Positions 35,001 through 44,025 of a stretch of DNA of 64,000 nt are shown one piece after another (positions within the stretch are counted from its first letter, which is position 1; every line of letters begins with the position of its first letter). Below the pieces are notes generated by a model. The model saw only the letters and a program-made list of their open reading frames with translations, did not search any database and was not told where the DNA came from. Origin of the DNA: Penumbrarchaeum sp964445525 (GTDB taxonomy: Archaea > Thermoplasmatota > Penumbrarchaeia > Penumbrarchaeales > Penumbrarchaeaceae); NCBI GenBank assembly GCA_964445525.1, contig CAYULA010000009.1:25030-89029 (forward strand), in the 5' to 3' direction. Position numbers and translations under genes: made by a program.

Positions 35001-35616
35001 TGGGAAGCTCGTCTCCGAGATCGGGGTGAACCACATACCAGTAGTAGATGTCTCTGGGAAGTTCCAGTAAACCTTCTGTAGTATTGTAGGAGATTGTAGT
35101 GTAGTCTTCTTTTTCTACGATTTGTGCATATGGGACCAGTTCATCATGGGAATAGACAAGGTCAGCATTGTGAGTGATTATCTCCGGGAAGAAGTATTCG
35201 TTGGTAACTGTCTCCACGGATAGATGGGCTGCAACGAAGGCGATCTCGTCCAGTGTTTCGTTCCCTTCCGAATCGAGTATCTCCTTGGCCAGGGCAATCG
35301 CGGGATCGAATGGAAGCACCCTGAACTTCAGGAACAGATCGTCATGGATCCATCCCGGAACGATATCAAGGGCATTCCAGCATTCCCTTGGCAATCCGTA
35401 ATGCCCGCCTGGAGAGGGTATGGAACCATCCCTCCCGTCGAGGAGGACCCCGTCCTCCTCCCCAGGAAGGATCTGCATCTCGAATTGATAGGTGTTTACT
35501 ACGGTCCAGATCCTCTCGGGACTCTCCTCCAGGTCCTCCTCGCTGGAAACCTGGATAGGGATCACAGCCATCAATACAAGTACGAGACAGGCTGTATATG
35601 ATGCGGCTTTCCTCAT
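32062..35616 (-). CDS. Secreted transglutaminase-like protein with Ig-like repeats, membrane anchored
   Basis: An 1184-residue protein with a signal peptide (YTACLVLVLMAVIPIQVSS). Near residues 270-345 lies a transglutaminase-like core with a possible complete triad: Cys297 in GRCGEYQD, His325 in DHVWNEFW and Asp339 in IHWDGMID. Several Ig-like repeats follow (about 490-1070), many ending in phrases such as VDSVGNTEES or AMDSLGNWNE, then a calcium-binding TSP3/dockerin-like stretch DSDGDRMPDWWEDLFGLD and DLDGDGYTNLEEYLG, a Gly/Thr-rich linker and a C-terminal helix (FIIVIIAGAVLAALALFFII). It could be a cysteine protease or a crosslinking enzyme at the cell surface. The start follows GGTGATAAA. 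Confidence 0.8.
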   Translation of the reverse strand: MRKAASYTACLVLVLMAVIPIQVSSEEDLEESPERIWTVVNTYQFEMQILPGEEDGVLLDGRDGSIPSPGGHYGLPRECWNALDIVPGWIHDDLFLKFRVLPFDPAIALAKEILDSEGNETLDEIAFVAAHLSVETVTNEYFFPEIITHNADLVYSHDELVPYAQIVEKEDYTTISYNTTEGLLELPRDIYYWYVVHPDLGDELPTYVDPDYNYAEDQPRDRDYGVPPPEGKFWREWFFVNNKSGQPLLPVLLNETGTLLDGIKSVNKWIDQSMTFTSDNERPNQPVRIYEKGIGRCGEYQDLRTSAGRASLLPVVPTSNSAEDHVWNEFWSGRWIHWDGMIDNPTAYERGWGKTLSTVWNQRGDGFTWDVTDTYTETATIDVEVYDQAGLPADGTLVELKTEMFYMEDLKTTTNFATTDHKGKLSFKVGDNRNYWGVADGGDLGKDPLNPNIAPEEIAMNTTVGEEYYTKFNLPRQAEAPIARLTDEVGRYDFRANISFEVKDHITRGRNPFTGDTFEDKGGGGDLTAIIMDSQNMALYDSGSPFMASYLEERIDEDSFEFPLIDNQPFSLIFNNKYSQSTVKTVNVSIDIFGFTTSFFQMDSNEFELGDEVVLEGRAHSGNGIEEIHTMIEGISDWRVPQRQSYGNEERTAYWRATFTASGIEPGPYTAWCRIWDNVTYHYSSKLIYINDTRAPEIRISSMSPGPYHEDDTITIQGTAADHHMIDHLYYLVDGERTTRTEMRLPEEDSWELTLDLSDIGYGNHYISIIAEDPSENIGTARIGLDIIEGEPPVIDIDEPDDGILRRLGDIITFEGFASDNIEIESLSFLVDGNMAADITSLVQDDGSFTYQWDTARTSGSHGMHDIEIRAEDLSGNVHGYSLAIELDGEAPDLALFAPGTVLFGPNSPYEMEGTVSDENGISLLEWSANGIIFEEITSSIRGGGDFELEVGEDLTNQEGDLELIIRAVDSVGNTEESKTSLFYDPNGPVIDISDLPSILLRGDNVTLRGTVEDPSGIGEATISAEGIGQIATAEDLSSYPFDLEVDTADMTPGTVSFFVEAMDSLGNWNEAEVSMRLVTLTTDSDGDRMPDWWEDLFGLDVDRRDGTGDLDGDGYTNLEEYLGKDGRPGNDDYSDPTDISSVPVREGTDEETGGFPAFIIVIIAGAVLAALALFFIIRITKRG

Positions 35617-35731
35617 TTTATCACCGGGAACGATATTTCAGGAGAGGAGTGGGGAATATAAAAATCCTTACGGAGAGGTGTCCAAATGTCACAATGCCTA
35701 TATCGTTTGGATTTGTTGGCCGATCGTGAAA
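35617..35731. promoter_or_regulatory. Divergent promoter region with spaced inverted repeat
   Basis: A 115-base spacer between divergently transcribed genes. TATAAAAA at 35657-35664 is a TATA candidate for the plus-strand iron-sulfur protein. TCCAAA (35681-35686) and TTTGGA (35706-35711) form an inverted repeat with a 19-base gap around the expected start of transcription. Confidence 0.45.
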
Positions 35732-36601
35732 ATGCCCGATCCTCCCGAGTACAAGAATGTCTTTCAGAAGATGGTGGAGCTATACAGCTTTCCCGACAAA
35801 CCATCGGCCATTGAGAGGTTCTGGGTTGCTGACCTCGAGGAGAACCAGTACAGAAGACTTGAAGGACCTGTCAATGATGAGAGAACAGATTTCGGATCCG
35901 TCGAGGAGGCCGGAGAGATAATAGAGAGGTTTGCGAGGTCCTGCGGTGCTGATCTTGTGGGATTCACGAAAATTACAGAGGACCTGATTTTCAAGGGAGC
36001 TCAAGTGAAGGGAAAATATGCCATCTCTCTCGGGTTCGAGATGGATCTCGATGACATCAACACGGCTCCCGAACCTCCCGCAGGGATAGAGGCCCTGAGA
36101 ACCTACTGGAGGCTGGGGTGGATAGTGATGAAGGTGTCCGAGTTCATAAGGTCCCTGGGCTACCCTGCACAGGGACATCAGGTGAGGACCTTTCTAAACG
36201 ATCCCCCCACGGTCCTCCACACGCTTACTGCCGTGAGAGCCGGATTCGGGGAGGTGGGGAGATCAGGACTTCTGATCACTCCGAAATTGGGACCCAGACT
36301 CCGGGTTGGAACGGTCACCACCGATCTGGAGCTCCCGGAATCGGGGGAGAGGACCTTTGGGGTGGAGGAGTTCTGCTCCGGGTGCACAATATGTGCCGAT
36401 GAATGCAGAGGAGGTGCCATTCCATACGAGAAGAAGATGGAGAGGGGAGTGATGAAATACACCATAGATTACCAGAAATGCCTCCCTGAATTCGCCAAAT
36501 ATGATGGATGCGGGATATGCATCAAGGTATGTCCCTTCAATCGGAGTAGGGATGAATTGAAGAGGTTCGTTGAAGGCATATCAAGAATGAAAAAAAATTG
36601 A
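35732..36601 (+). CDS. Reductive-dehalogenase/QueG-like cobalamin iron-sulfur protein
   Basis: A 289-residue protein from the ATG at 35732; the frame is open further upstream, but that stretch overlaps the divergent gene and does not look coding. The middle segment AVRAGFGEVGRSGLLITPKL with GPRLRVGTVTTDLELP matches the cobalamin-binding core shared by reductive dehalogenases and epoxyqueuosine reductase. Two [4Fe-4S] motifs follow: CSGCTICADECRGGAI, which lacks the usual proline, and KCLPEFAKYDGCGICIKVCP. No TAT signal or membrane anchor is present, so it is cytoplasmic. The spacing of the second motif looks more like the dehalogenase branch than QueG; substrate unknown. Confidence 0.75.
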   Translation: MPDPPEYKNVFQKMVELYSFPDKPSAIERFWVADLEENQYRRLEGPVNDERTDFGSVEEAGEIIERFARSCGADLVGFTKITEDLIFKGAQVKGKYAISLGFEMDLDDINTAPEPPAGIEALRTYWRLGWIVMKVSEFIRSLGYPAQGHQVRTFLNDPPTVLHTLTAVRAGFGEVGRSGLLITPKLGPRLRVGTVTTDLELPESGERTFGVEEFCSGCTICADECRGGAIPYEKKMERGVMKYTIDYQKCLPEFAKYDGCGICIKVCPFNRSRDELKRFVEGISRMKKN

Positions 36602-36606
36602 TCATT

Positions 36607-39600
36607 TCATCCCTTTCTTTCATCAATCTTATTTTGATCAGGTATTGATCCCGCAGCCGGAAGCTCCCTCATTTGATTCACGGGAGGAGCTTTAAGCATA
36701 TTGTTGTCAACCTTTTTTGATCCTATTCCGGGAGGTCCTGAAGGAACTGTTACCTTGGCATCCTGTTTCTCTTCGGGTTCCTTCTCTTTCTTCTTGAAAA
36801 TGAATATTACAGCACCAATAATACCGATGATCAGAACCACTGCTATCAAAATTATGACTGCAATGAATCCACCGGATCCTCCGCTTTCTTCATCTTTTTC
36901 TTCTTCGATGGTGAAGGTCCAGGTCTCATCGACCTGGTTGCCAGCTGAATCCATTATTATAAGTTGAATAGTATGGTCTCCGGGTGGAAGAGATCCTGTT
37001 GTATATGATGTGCCAGGGACCTCGATATAGTTCTCACCATCTACAGATACCATTACAGTGAGACCATTACCATCATCACTGACGGTCCATTGTATCACTG
37101 CCTTTCCATCAGTACAGATTTCTTTGGAATCAAATTGGAATGTGGGAGGGGTTGAGTCAACGAGGATATCATGTGGATAATCGAGAGTATACTGCCATCC
37201 ACCGATATCTACAACCGTCAATGATATGGAATGGGTGCCATCCTCGAGGTCTGCAATATAGCTGGTATCATTTCCATCCAGATCAATTTTATTTCCATCG
37301 ATTGTGAGATATAGTGATTGGATACCGACATCCTCATCGATCTCCCATTCCAGTTTCAGATCTGTTTCGTTTGTAATTTCAATAGAAGTATCCTTCCAGA
37401 TGGCTCTGGGTTCTGTTGTATCAACAACGATCGTTGTTGTAATTGTTTCTAGATTTCCAGCTAGGTCAGTTGCATTCAATATTACATCGAATATCCCATC
37501 CTGATTCAAAACAACTGAGTAAGAATCCTTGTACGTGACATCATTTGGTTTCAGATCTCCGATTGTGAGGAACATATTCTCTATTCCATACAGATCGTTG
37601 GCTTTCCATTCGATCTCTATACTCGTGGAAGTGAATACGTCCATTTCATCGAATTCAAGTTCGGGAGGAGTGACATCGACGATCACGGATATCTGAGCCT
37701 CATCCATGTTCCCTGCAAGGTCATATGCTCTGATCGTGATGGTATGTTCTCCTTCCGTCAATCCCGCTTCTCTGGTAGTCTCCAATCCTCTGTTATCCCA
37801 GTCCTTTTCATCAACTCTCAGTTCGTAGTGATCGATCCCGTAGTCATCCACAGCGTTCCAATTGAGACCGAATTTCCATGTATTGATATGATTTATTTCA
37901 TCAGCATTCAGGAATCCGACCGTAGGGTCCTTTGTGTCCTTGATCACAAGGAAATCAGATTGAATGTAGTTCCCAACCTCATCCACGAGTCTGAGTGTAA
38001 CCAGGTATTCTCCATCCTCGGGAAAATCCATTTCATATTCGTATGATGTGCCAATGGAGAAGAATTCTTTGTCAGCACCAAGTCTGAGAAATGCCTCCGA
38101 CCAGAGGAATTTTTTTCCGTAGGTCCATTCTAAATCGATTGTATCTTTATTGAATACGGTTCCGTTTTCCGGGGAGAGGACCTCCACCAGATCCTCGTTT
38201 GAGATCTTGAAAGTAATCTCCAGTTCAGAGAGATGACCCGCTCCATCCAGCGCCTCGATCCTGAACACATGGGATCCTTCATCAAGCACTCTTTCAACAG
38301 AGAAATTCTCATCCTCAAAGACCCAATCTTTATCATTGAATCTGTATCTCACAGATTCCAGTCCAACTACTTCAAATATACTGCAATTGAATTTCACAGA
38401 ACTGGTTGATATGACCGATCCGGATGTGGGACCACTCAATTCAATCAGCGGAGGGTTCCTGTCAACTATGAAATCAACTGTTTCTGTTATCTTTAATCCC
38501 AGATCATCTGTTAGAGTCAAGGATAGTGAATGAGGACCCTCTTCAAGGTCCAGATTCTTTTCCCTTTCTTCATTATCCAAGGTTGATTTTGCACCATCAA
38601 TAGTCAAGTTTTGCTTTACCACGGGGAAATACTCGTCAATATCCCATTGGACGGGAACGGGATCATATTCAATGTAATAACCGTCCATTATTGTTGTAAA
38701 ATTAATGACCGGATTAGTTTCATATAGTTCAAGTTCAAGATATTCGAAATTGAACAATCCATTCTCATCCGTTGCTTTCAATGTTAGATTATAGGTTCCT
38801 TCTTCGAGATAATAAGAAATTGAACCGTTATCCTTGACATCATGGATCAAACCCTGGGTATCATTCAATTCCAACTTTTTTATGCCATAATCGTCCTCCG
38901 CATACCAATGAAATCTGTTGTAAGATCTTTCAATGGGCCCGGATGAATGACTGAGAAATTCCACTTTAGGTTTGATAATATCAAATTCCGGATTTGTGAG
39001 GGAAAAATCATCTTGGTTGTAATCTGTGATATTGTAGGTTTCATCGACTATTCCATCTCCTCCAACATCGGGAGATGTGTGATCATTCCAGTAATTCCCC
39101 ATTCCATTCCAATCCCAATCATTTTTTTCATTTCCACTGAGAAGAACATCTGCTTGACAGCCGGTGGACCCTATGTTGTTATTGAAGAATTTATTCCTCC
39201 AGATTATGTTATCCCTGCTCCATCTAAGGTAGATGGCAAAGGAAGTGCAATTGCTGAAGGTGTTGCCTCTTATCTCGTAGTTCCTCGAATATGACAACCT
39301 GATTCCGTGAGTACATAAACTGAAGGAATTATCTCTGATTATTGTAAGATTCTTGGTTTTATCCGCACCGAATACATGAATTCCTCTCATTCCGGTTCTG
39401 AAGGTATTGTTATAAATCTCACCTGAATAATAATCATTAAGTTGGATCTCACTATTTATGAAATTGTTATATTTTATGACGCTATCAAATGTTTTGACAT
39501 GACACCAAATATATGAGTTGTCAAATGTACAGTTTTCAACCAGATGGGTTCCATTAATCGTGGGGTAAATATCCATATTCTTAAACGATGAATTATCAAT

Positions 39601-40188
39601 GACAACCCCTCCTCCGTCACCATAAAAATGAACTTCCGGTTTTATCTGGTTATTTGTATTGACAATACTGGAATTGATGAATTTCAAAAAACTTAAATTT
39701 TGAAAAACAACAACCTCCGAATCAAGGGTTGCTGAGAAATTACAGGATACAATTTCCAGATCTAAACAACCTATACCTTCAAACAATTTATTGGAATCCA
39801 AAGAAATATTATCCATCTTAATATGGGTATTATTCTGGAATTCCATCCTTTTGCCGGTTCCCTGCCCCCATGAGATCCTAGAAATGGTAAAGAAATCACT
39901 GGTATTTTTTACCTTGATCTTGTTTCCATTCATGGAAAGACCCGAGATCAAATAAGGATCAATTTCGGTTCCGTTTCCAGTTATCTGTGAGTATTTTCCA
40001 AAATCATCATCTCCATCGATTATAAGGTCCTCATCCATTGAGAGATTGGATGATCCAAATTTCTCATGTGCCCCATCAACTCTGATTGAATTTTGATTTA
40101 TGAAGGAATAAACAACAGAGATCATTAATAATCCAATTAATATTGTTTTTATATTCTTTGAAAATTTTCTTCTGTCCGTGCCTCTCAT
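36607..40188 (-). CDS. Giant surface protein: beta-helix plus Ig-like repeats, membrane anchored
   Basis: A 1193-residue protein. I chose the ATG at 40188 because GAAGGTGG lies just before it. A signal/anchor (TILIGLLMISVVYSF) is followed by a right-handed parallel beta-helix region (about 50-380) with repeats such as NNTFRTGMRGIHVFG, RDNSFSLCTHGIRLSYS and RGNTFSNCTSFAIYLRWS. About eight Ig-like repeats follow (about 400-1090), each close to 90 residues and ending in phrases such as ATDLAGNLE or AYDLAGNMD. A C-terminal helix (FIAVIILIAVVLIIGIIGAV) and a long charged, proline-containing tail end it. The beta-helix may bind or cleave polysaccharide (NosD-like fold); catalytic residues were not identified. 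Confidence 0.82.
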   Translation of the reverse strand: MRGTDRRKFSKNIKTILIGLLMISVVYSFINQNSIRVDGAHEKFGSSNLSMDEDLIIDGDDDFGKYSQITGNGTEIDPYLISGLSMNGNKIKVKNTSDFFTISRISWGQGTGKRMEFQNNTHIKMDNISLDSNKLFEGIGCLDLEIVSCNFSATLDSEVVVFQNLSFLKFINSSIVNTNNQIKPEVHFYGDGGGVVIDNSSFKNMDIYPTINGTHLVENCTFDNSYIWCHVKTFDSVIKYNNFINSEIQLNDYYSGEIYNNTFRTGMRGIHVFGADKTKNLTIIRDNSFSLCTHGIRLSYSRNYEIRGNTFSNCTSFAIYLRWSRDNIIWRNKFFNNNIGSTGCQADVLLSGNEKNDWDWNGMGNYWNDHTSPDVGGDGIVDETYNITDYNQDDFSLTNPEFDIIKPKVEFLSHSSGPIERSYNRFHWYAEDDYGIKKLELNDTQGLIHDVKDNGSISYYLEEGTYNLTLKATDENGLFNFEYLELELYETNPVINFTTIMDGYYIEYDPVPVQWDIDEYFPVVKQNLTIDGAKSTLDNEEREKNLDLEEGPHSLSLTLTDDLGLKITETVDFIVDRNPPLIELSGPTSGSVISTSSVKFNCSIFEVVGLESVRYRFNDKDWVFEDENFSVERVLDEGSHVFRIEALDGAGHLSELEITFKISNEDLVEVLSPENGTVFNKDTIDLEWTYGKKFLWSEAFLRLGADKEFFSIGTSYEYEMDFPEDGEYLVTLRLVDEVGNYIQSDFLVIKDTKDPTVGFLNADEINHINTWKFGLNWNAVDDYGIDHYELRVDEKDWDNRGLETTREAGLTEGEHTITIRAYDLAGNMDEAQISVIVDVTPPELEFDEMDVFTSTSIEIEWKANDLYGIENMFLTIGDLKPNDVTYKDSYSVVLNQDGIFDVILNATDLAGNLETITTTIVVDTTEPRAIWKDTSIEITNETDLKLEWEIDEDVGIQSLYLTIDGNKIDLDGNDTSYIADLEDGTHSISLTVVDIGGWQYTLDYPHDILVDSTPPTFQFDSKEICTDGKAVIQWTVSDDGNGLTVMVSVDGENYIEVPGTSYTTGSLPPGDHTIQLIIMDSAGNQVDETWTFTIEEEKDEESGGSGGFIAVIILIAVVLIIGIIGAVIFIFKKKEKEPEEKQDAKVTVPSGPPGIGSKKVDNNMLKAPPVNQMRELPAAGSIPDQNKIDERKG

Positions 40189-40260
40189 ATTTCCACCTTC
40201 TCCCAAGATGTGTTTTATTCTTGCTCATTTGATATAATCAAATCGGTTTCATGAATATTT

Positions 40261-43200
40261 TTAACCATTTTCAACTTCCAGCTTCAACTCCTGATCTCCC
40301 CTCTTCCGATGGAAAATGAGAAGTCCAATTCCTCCGAAAGTGAGGATCGTAGTGACCACCAATACAATGATGAACCAGAGGAGATCATCTCCTGTTTCAG
40401 GCTCATTATATGGATTATATCCATCGGGGAATCCCGCAGGTCCCTCTTTTTCCATTCCGACAATGATATCCACGTAGGTGCTGATATTGTGTCCGGGGGA
40501 ACCGTCATCAGCATACAATATGATTCTGTGATATCCCATCTGGAGCTTCACCTCTTCTACAGATCTCGTTGATATGATGCCAGATAGGTTTGAATGCCAC
40601 GTGAGATGGATATCATCGAATTCACCAAGTCCGTCGTCACTCGTTCCGGTAGCATCCAGTCTGACCATGTCCGATGCATAATGGAAGGATCCGTTCAGTG
40701 GATCCGATATCACGGGTTGTGGGGGTTGATTATCAGGCCTGTTCTTCACATCTACCGTTACAATCTCGGAAATCCCTTCGTTATTCACACGATCAAGACA
40801 TCTTGCCTGTAATTCCAGATCCGAGGGATATGTGGAAAGAGAAAAGGATCCGTAAACCTCACCATTGTCGTAATGGGATTCCATCTCCATCCAATTCCCC
40901 CATTCATCATCATTCACCCTTTTCCTTATCCGGACCGAATCGGGATCAACTCCGGATCCTCCGTAATCATGAGCCTTCACACTGATGCTGAGGTCTCCCT
41001 CCATCACTTTGTCCCGGTTGACAGGGCTCATGATCTTTATTGCGGGAGGCTCCATATCGAAACCTATGGGGATCATTTCAGATTCACCGGTGTTCATGTT
41101 GAGGTCGGTTGCCCTGAACTTAACGAATCCGTTCCAGCCATTTCTGCCTGAAACCTCTGCTGAAAGGTTTGCCGACATATTCCCTGTTCCCGCAGAAACC
41201 TTCAATCCTTTCCTCGTCCAGTCGTTTGACGGTCTCATGTCCTCACCAAATATCCTGAATTGAATGCTCTTGATATCTATACCACCTGGATCGGTTCCAT
41301 TGGAGGGGATATCATGAACCGTTGCATTGACCACAATATCCTTTACTCCAAACCAGAGTGGATTATCTGTTTGAAATTCAGGCGGGTTCCTGTCAATTTC
41401 CTCCCTGTGTCTCCATGTTTCCGAGACCCTCCCTGTCCAGTCAACGGCATGTAGTGATGTCCTTATCTCCGAATCATCGATCTCACCGTGAAAAAATGAC
41501 GATGATGGATGGTATACTCCCTCTGATCCGAGGAATTCGTATCTGCCGAATGGATCCTCCATCTTGATCGAGATCCTCGATTCGTCACCTCCGTATCTGT
41601 AATATATTTCAATTGGAACGAATTCCTTCTCTCTGACCTCGTATCCTCCGAAGATAGGTCTGGTTTCGAGATCGGTCCAGTTCAGGACTCTTTCACCGCC
41701 AAGTATTACCTTGATCTCTCCTTTTCCCTCCAATACCATTCTGATATTTCCCGTCCTTTCCTGCATCAACCATCCGTGCCATCTTACGGAATAATCATTT
41801 GGGTGTATCTTGCTTGGTTCCGGTCCCCATTCATCCCACCGGAGATCGAATCTCTCCTCGATGTAAGTGTACTCCTCGTTTGTGAATCCCATATCCTGAC
41901 AGCAGGTGGCAAACAGGCCCCCTTCTTCCATCACAGGACCTTCATGATATTCACCGCAATCCAGATTGTAATACTTTACACCGGATTCCCCCTGATCCCC
42001 ATCCTTTCCGAGTTCATCTTTCCAATCCATAGTAAGGTTGTAGGATTTCTCATTGAAATCCTCCAAATCCATATCATGGGTTATCATCTCCGGTTTCGAT
42101 GGTGATTCCCTGTCGATGGGAACGATGACATCCAGATCATTGCCAGGGTCCGGGGGAATGTTTCCGGGTACTAGGTGGTCTGGCAGATCCAGTGCAATAT
42201 GGAGCTCCTCAATATCCACATTCCTTGTTATTGTTTTGAGTATGGGATCATCTCCGTTCAGGAATGAGTCCCTTACCTCTTCATCGTCCATCAGGGCGAT
42301 CCTCACTGAGGACGGATCCGGGGTCCTTTCTGGAAATCCGTTGTAGATCACCTGGAATCCGGAAACCACCAATTCATCTCCGGGTAGTGCATGTCCACCT
42401 GTTTCCTCTATTGGTATTCCATCTGCGATCACGATGGGTGTTCCTGCAAGCCTTAGATCCTTTCTGAAATCGATCCTGTCTTCGAGGATGGAATAAATTT
42501 TGTCTCCCTTGTCATCTATCAATGTGACCTTCACATCCGTTTTACCTTTGAATGGAATCGACCAGTTGAAGTAGAGGTCCATCTCACAATATCCGATTCC
42601 GCTCCCATTGTGGTGGAATCCAGATGATAATATCTTCACGTCCTTGTTGTCGCCATTTATAAGCATTGATCCCTTTTCATCAGTGGAAAAAATCATTCGG
42701 GAAGAATCCTGTTTGAGTTCCATCTCCACCCTTTCGATATTGTTTTCTTTGTTCGTATCCAGGAATGAGATGTTCCAATTCGATTTCCCAGACCTGCAGA
42801 AAACCTTGCTATCAACCACTGCAGGACCTTTCACTTTGAGGTCCTTGAACCTGTATCCGAATCCGTATATGATGAAAACCTCTCCACAACTTGGTTTGGC
42901 ATTGTTCTCACCGTCAGCAAAGGAGGAAGTGATGAAGAGATCGGGAAATCCGTCTTTATCGAAATCCCTCACCTTCAGGATCCAGCCCATACTATCGCCC
43001 TCATCTTCTGCTGCCAATGTAACGGAATCGGAGGGTTGATTGATAATAATCCGATTCTCCTTTCGGGCTAAAATGTTCTCACTGCTGTAAGCCGATATCC
43101 ACCCTTTTCTCATGGATATGCTTCCGTCAGGATTCATCATCCATCCTACTTGATTCGCAATTAGAAGGTCCGGATCTCTATCTTGGTCTATATCACAAAT

Positions 43201-44025
43201 TTCGAATTCCCTGCCAATCTTATCTCCTGAATAATCATCATAGCCTGATCCTTTTATATTATACCCCTCAAGAACTATGTCGCTCACCTGTTCGATGGAA
43301 GCCGATACCGGAAAGCTTGCATTTTCCTTTCCCAGAATGACATGGATTTCCCCGCATCCCTGCCTGCCGTTATCTGATCCATCTGCCTCGGGTGCACCCA
43401 CGAGAATGTCATCTTTTCCATCGTTGTTTATGTCGTAAACAACGATATCCTTTCCCAGGAGATCCTTGTGATCCATACCCGTATAGGAACAGGTCCAGTT
43501 CCGATTCTCGGACATGAAAGTTATGGACAACATTCCAGGACGGTTTTGTGACTTCAATCCGGGATAATTTTCATCCCCGCGGATGAAATCGATATATCCG
43601 TTTCCGTCGATATCTCCTGAAAATGTCTCAACAGGTTTTCCTGGTTTTTCCACATAGGTAAAGGGTGTATCCTCATCAATGACTATCAATTCGGGAAATC
43701 TGTTTCCATCACCTTCGAATATATATCTTCTGTATCGCAGGTTTATTGTAGGATGAAGCAGAGGATCTTCCATAATGAAGACAAGATCATAACCTACATC
43801 AGTTTTTATGATCCTCGCATTCAATCCAATTTTCAAACCGTAAGGTTCCAGATATGGACCTATGATTCTGGTTCCTGCTATATCCTCGATTTCAACAACT
43901 CCGGTAAGTGAGGTATTATCGAGACCGTTGCTTTCGGAGCTGATTTCAAATAAAGATATATACGATCCACTGAGTAAAAATAAGAATAGTAAAATGCTGA
44001 AGCTCTTCCTGGATGGCCTCCTCAC
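40261..44025 (-). CDS. Giant surface protein: FG-GAP/integrin-like repeats plus Ig-like domains, membrane anchored
   Basis: A 1254-residue protein with a signal peptide (FSILLFLFLLSGSYISLF). The first third contains FG-GAP units with Asp-rich calcium loops: GDIDGNGYIDFIRGDE, YDINNDGKDDILVGAPEA, CDIDQDRDPDLLIANQ and RDFDKDGFPDLFITSS, resembling integrin-alpha propellers. Ig-like and other beta-rich domains follow, with a possible PA14-like segment near WHGWLMQERTGNIRMVLEGK. A C-terminal helix (LLWFIIVLVVTTILTFGGIG) and basic tail anchor it. It stands divergent to the polyketide synthase gene. Function is probably surface binding or adhesion. Confidence 0.82.
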   Translation of the reverse strand: MRRPSRKSFSILLFLFLLSGSYISLFEISSESNGLDNTSLTGVVEIEDIAGTRIIGPYLEPYGLKIGLNARIIKTDVGYDLVFIMEDPLLHPTINLRYRRYIFEGDGNRFPELIVIDEDTPFTYVEKPGKPVETFSGDIDGNGYIDFIRGDENYPGLKSQNRPGMLSITFMSENRNWTCSYTGMDHKDLLGKDIVVYDINNDGKDDILVGAPEADGSDNGRQGCGEIHVILGKENASFPVSASIEQVSDIVLEGYNIKGSGYDDYSGDKIGREFEICDIDQDRDPDLLIANQVGWMMNPDGSISMRKGWISAYSSENILARKENRIIINQPSDSVTLAAEDEGDSMGWILKVRDFDKDGFPDLFITSSFADGENNAKPSCGEVFIIYGFGYRFKDLKVKGPAVVDSKVFCRSGKSNWNISFLDTNKENNIERVEMELKQDSSRMIFSTDEKGSMLINGDNKDVKILSSGFHHNGSGIGYCEMDLYFNWSIPFKGKTDVKVTLIDDKGDKIYSILEDRIDFRKDLRLAGTPIVIADGIPIEETGGHALPGDELVVSGFQVIYNGFPERTPDPSSVRIALMDDEEVRDSFLNGDDPILKTITRNVDIEELHIALDLPDHLVPGNIPPDPGNDLDVIVPIDRESPSKPEMITHDMDLEDFNEKSYNLTMDWKDELGKDGDQGESGVKYYNLDCGEYHEGPVMEEGGLFATCCQDMGFTNEEYTYIEERFDLRWDEWGPEPSKIHPNDYSVRWHGWLMQERTGNIRMVLEGKGEIKVILGGERVLNWTDLETRPIFGGYEVREKEFVPIEIYYRYGGDESRISIKMEDPFGRYEFLGSEGVYHPSSSFFHGEIDDSEIRTSLHAVDWTGRVSETWRHREEIDRNPPEFQTDNPLWFGVKDIVVNATVHDIPSNGTDPGGIDIKSIQFRIFGEDMRPSNDWTRKGLKVSAGTGNMSANLSAEVSGRNGWNGFVKFRATDLNMNTGESEMIPIGFDMEPPAIKIMSPVNRDKVMEGDLSISVKAHDYGGSGVDPDSVRIRKRVNDDEWGNWMEMESHYDNGEVYGSFSLSTYPSDLELQARCLDRVNNEGISEIVTVDVKNRPDNQPPQPVISDPLNGSFHYASDMVRLDATGTSDDGLGEFDDIHLTWHSNLSGIISTRSVEEVKLQMGYHRIILYADDGSPGHNISTYVDIIVGMEKEGPAGFPDGYNPYNEPETGDDLLWFIIVLVVTTILTFGGIGLLIFHRKRGDQELKLEVENG

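Noticed and set aside
35492..35731. 80-residue upstream extension of the dehalogenase-like protein
   Set aside because: It overlaps the start of the divergent surface gene and its translation lacks family similarity; the ATG at 35732 fits better.
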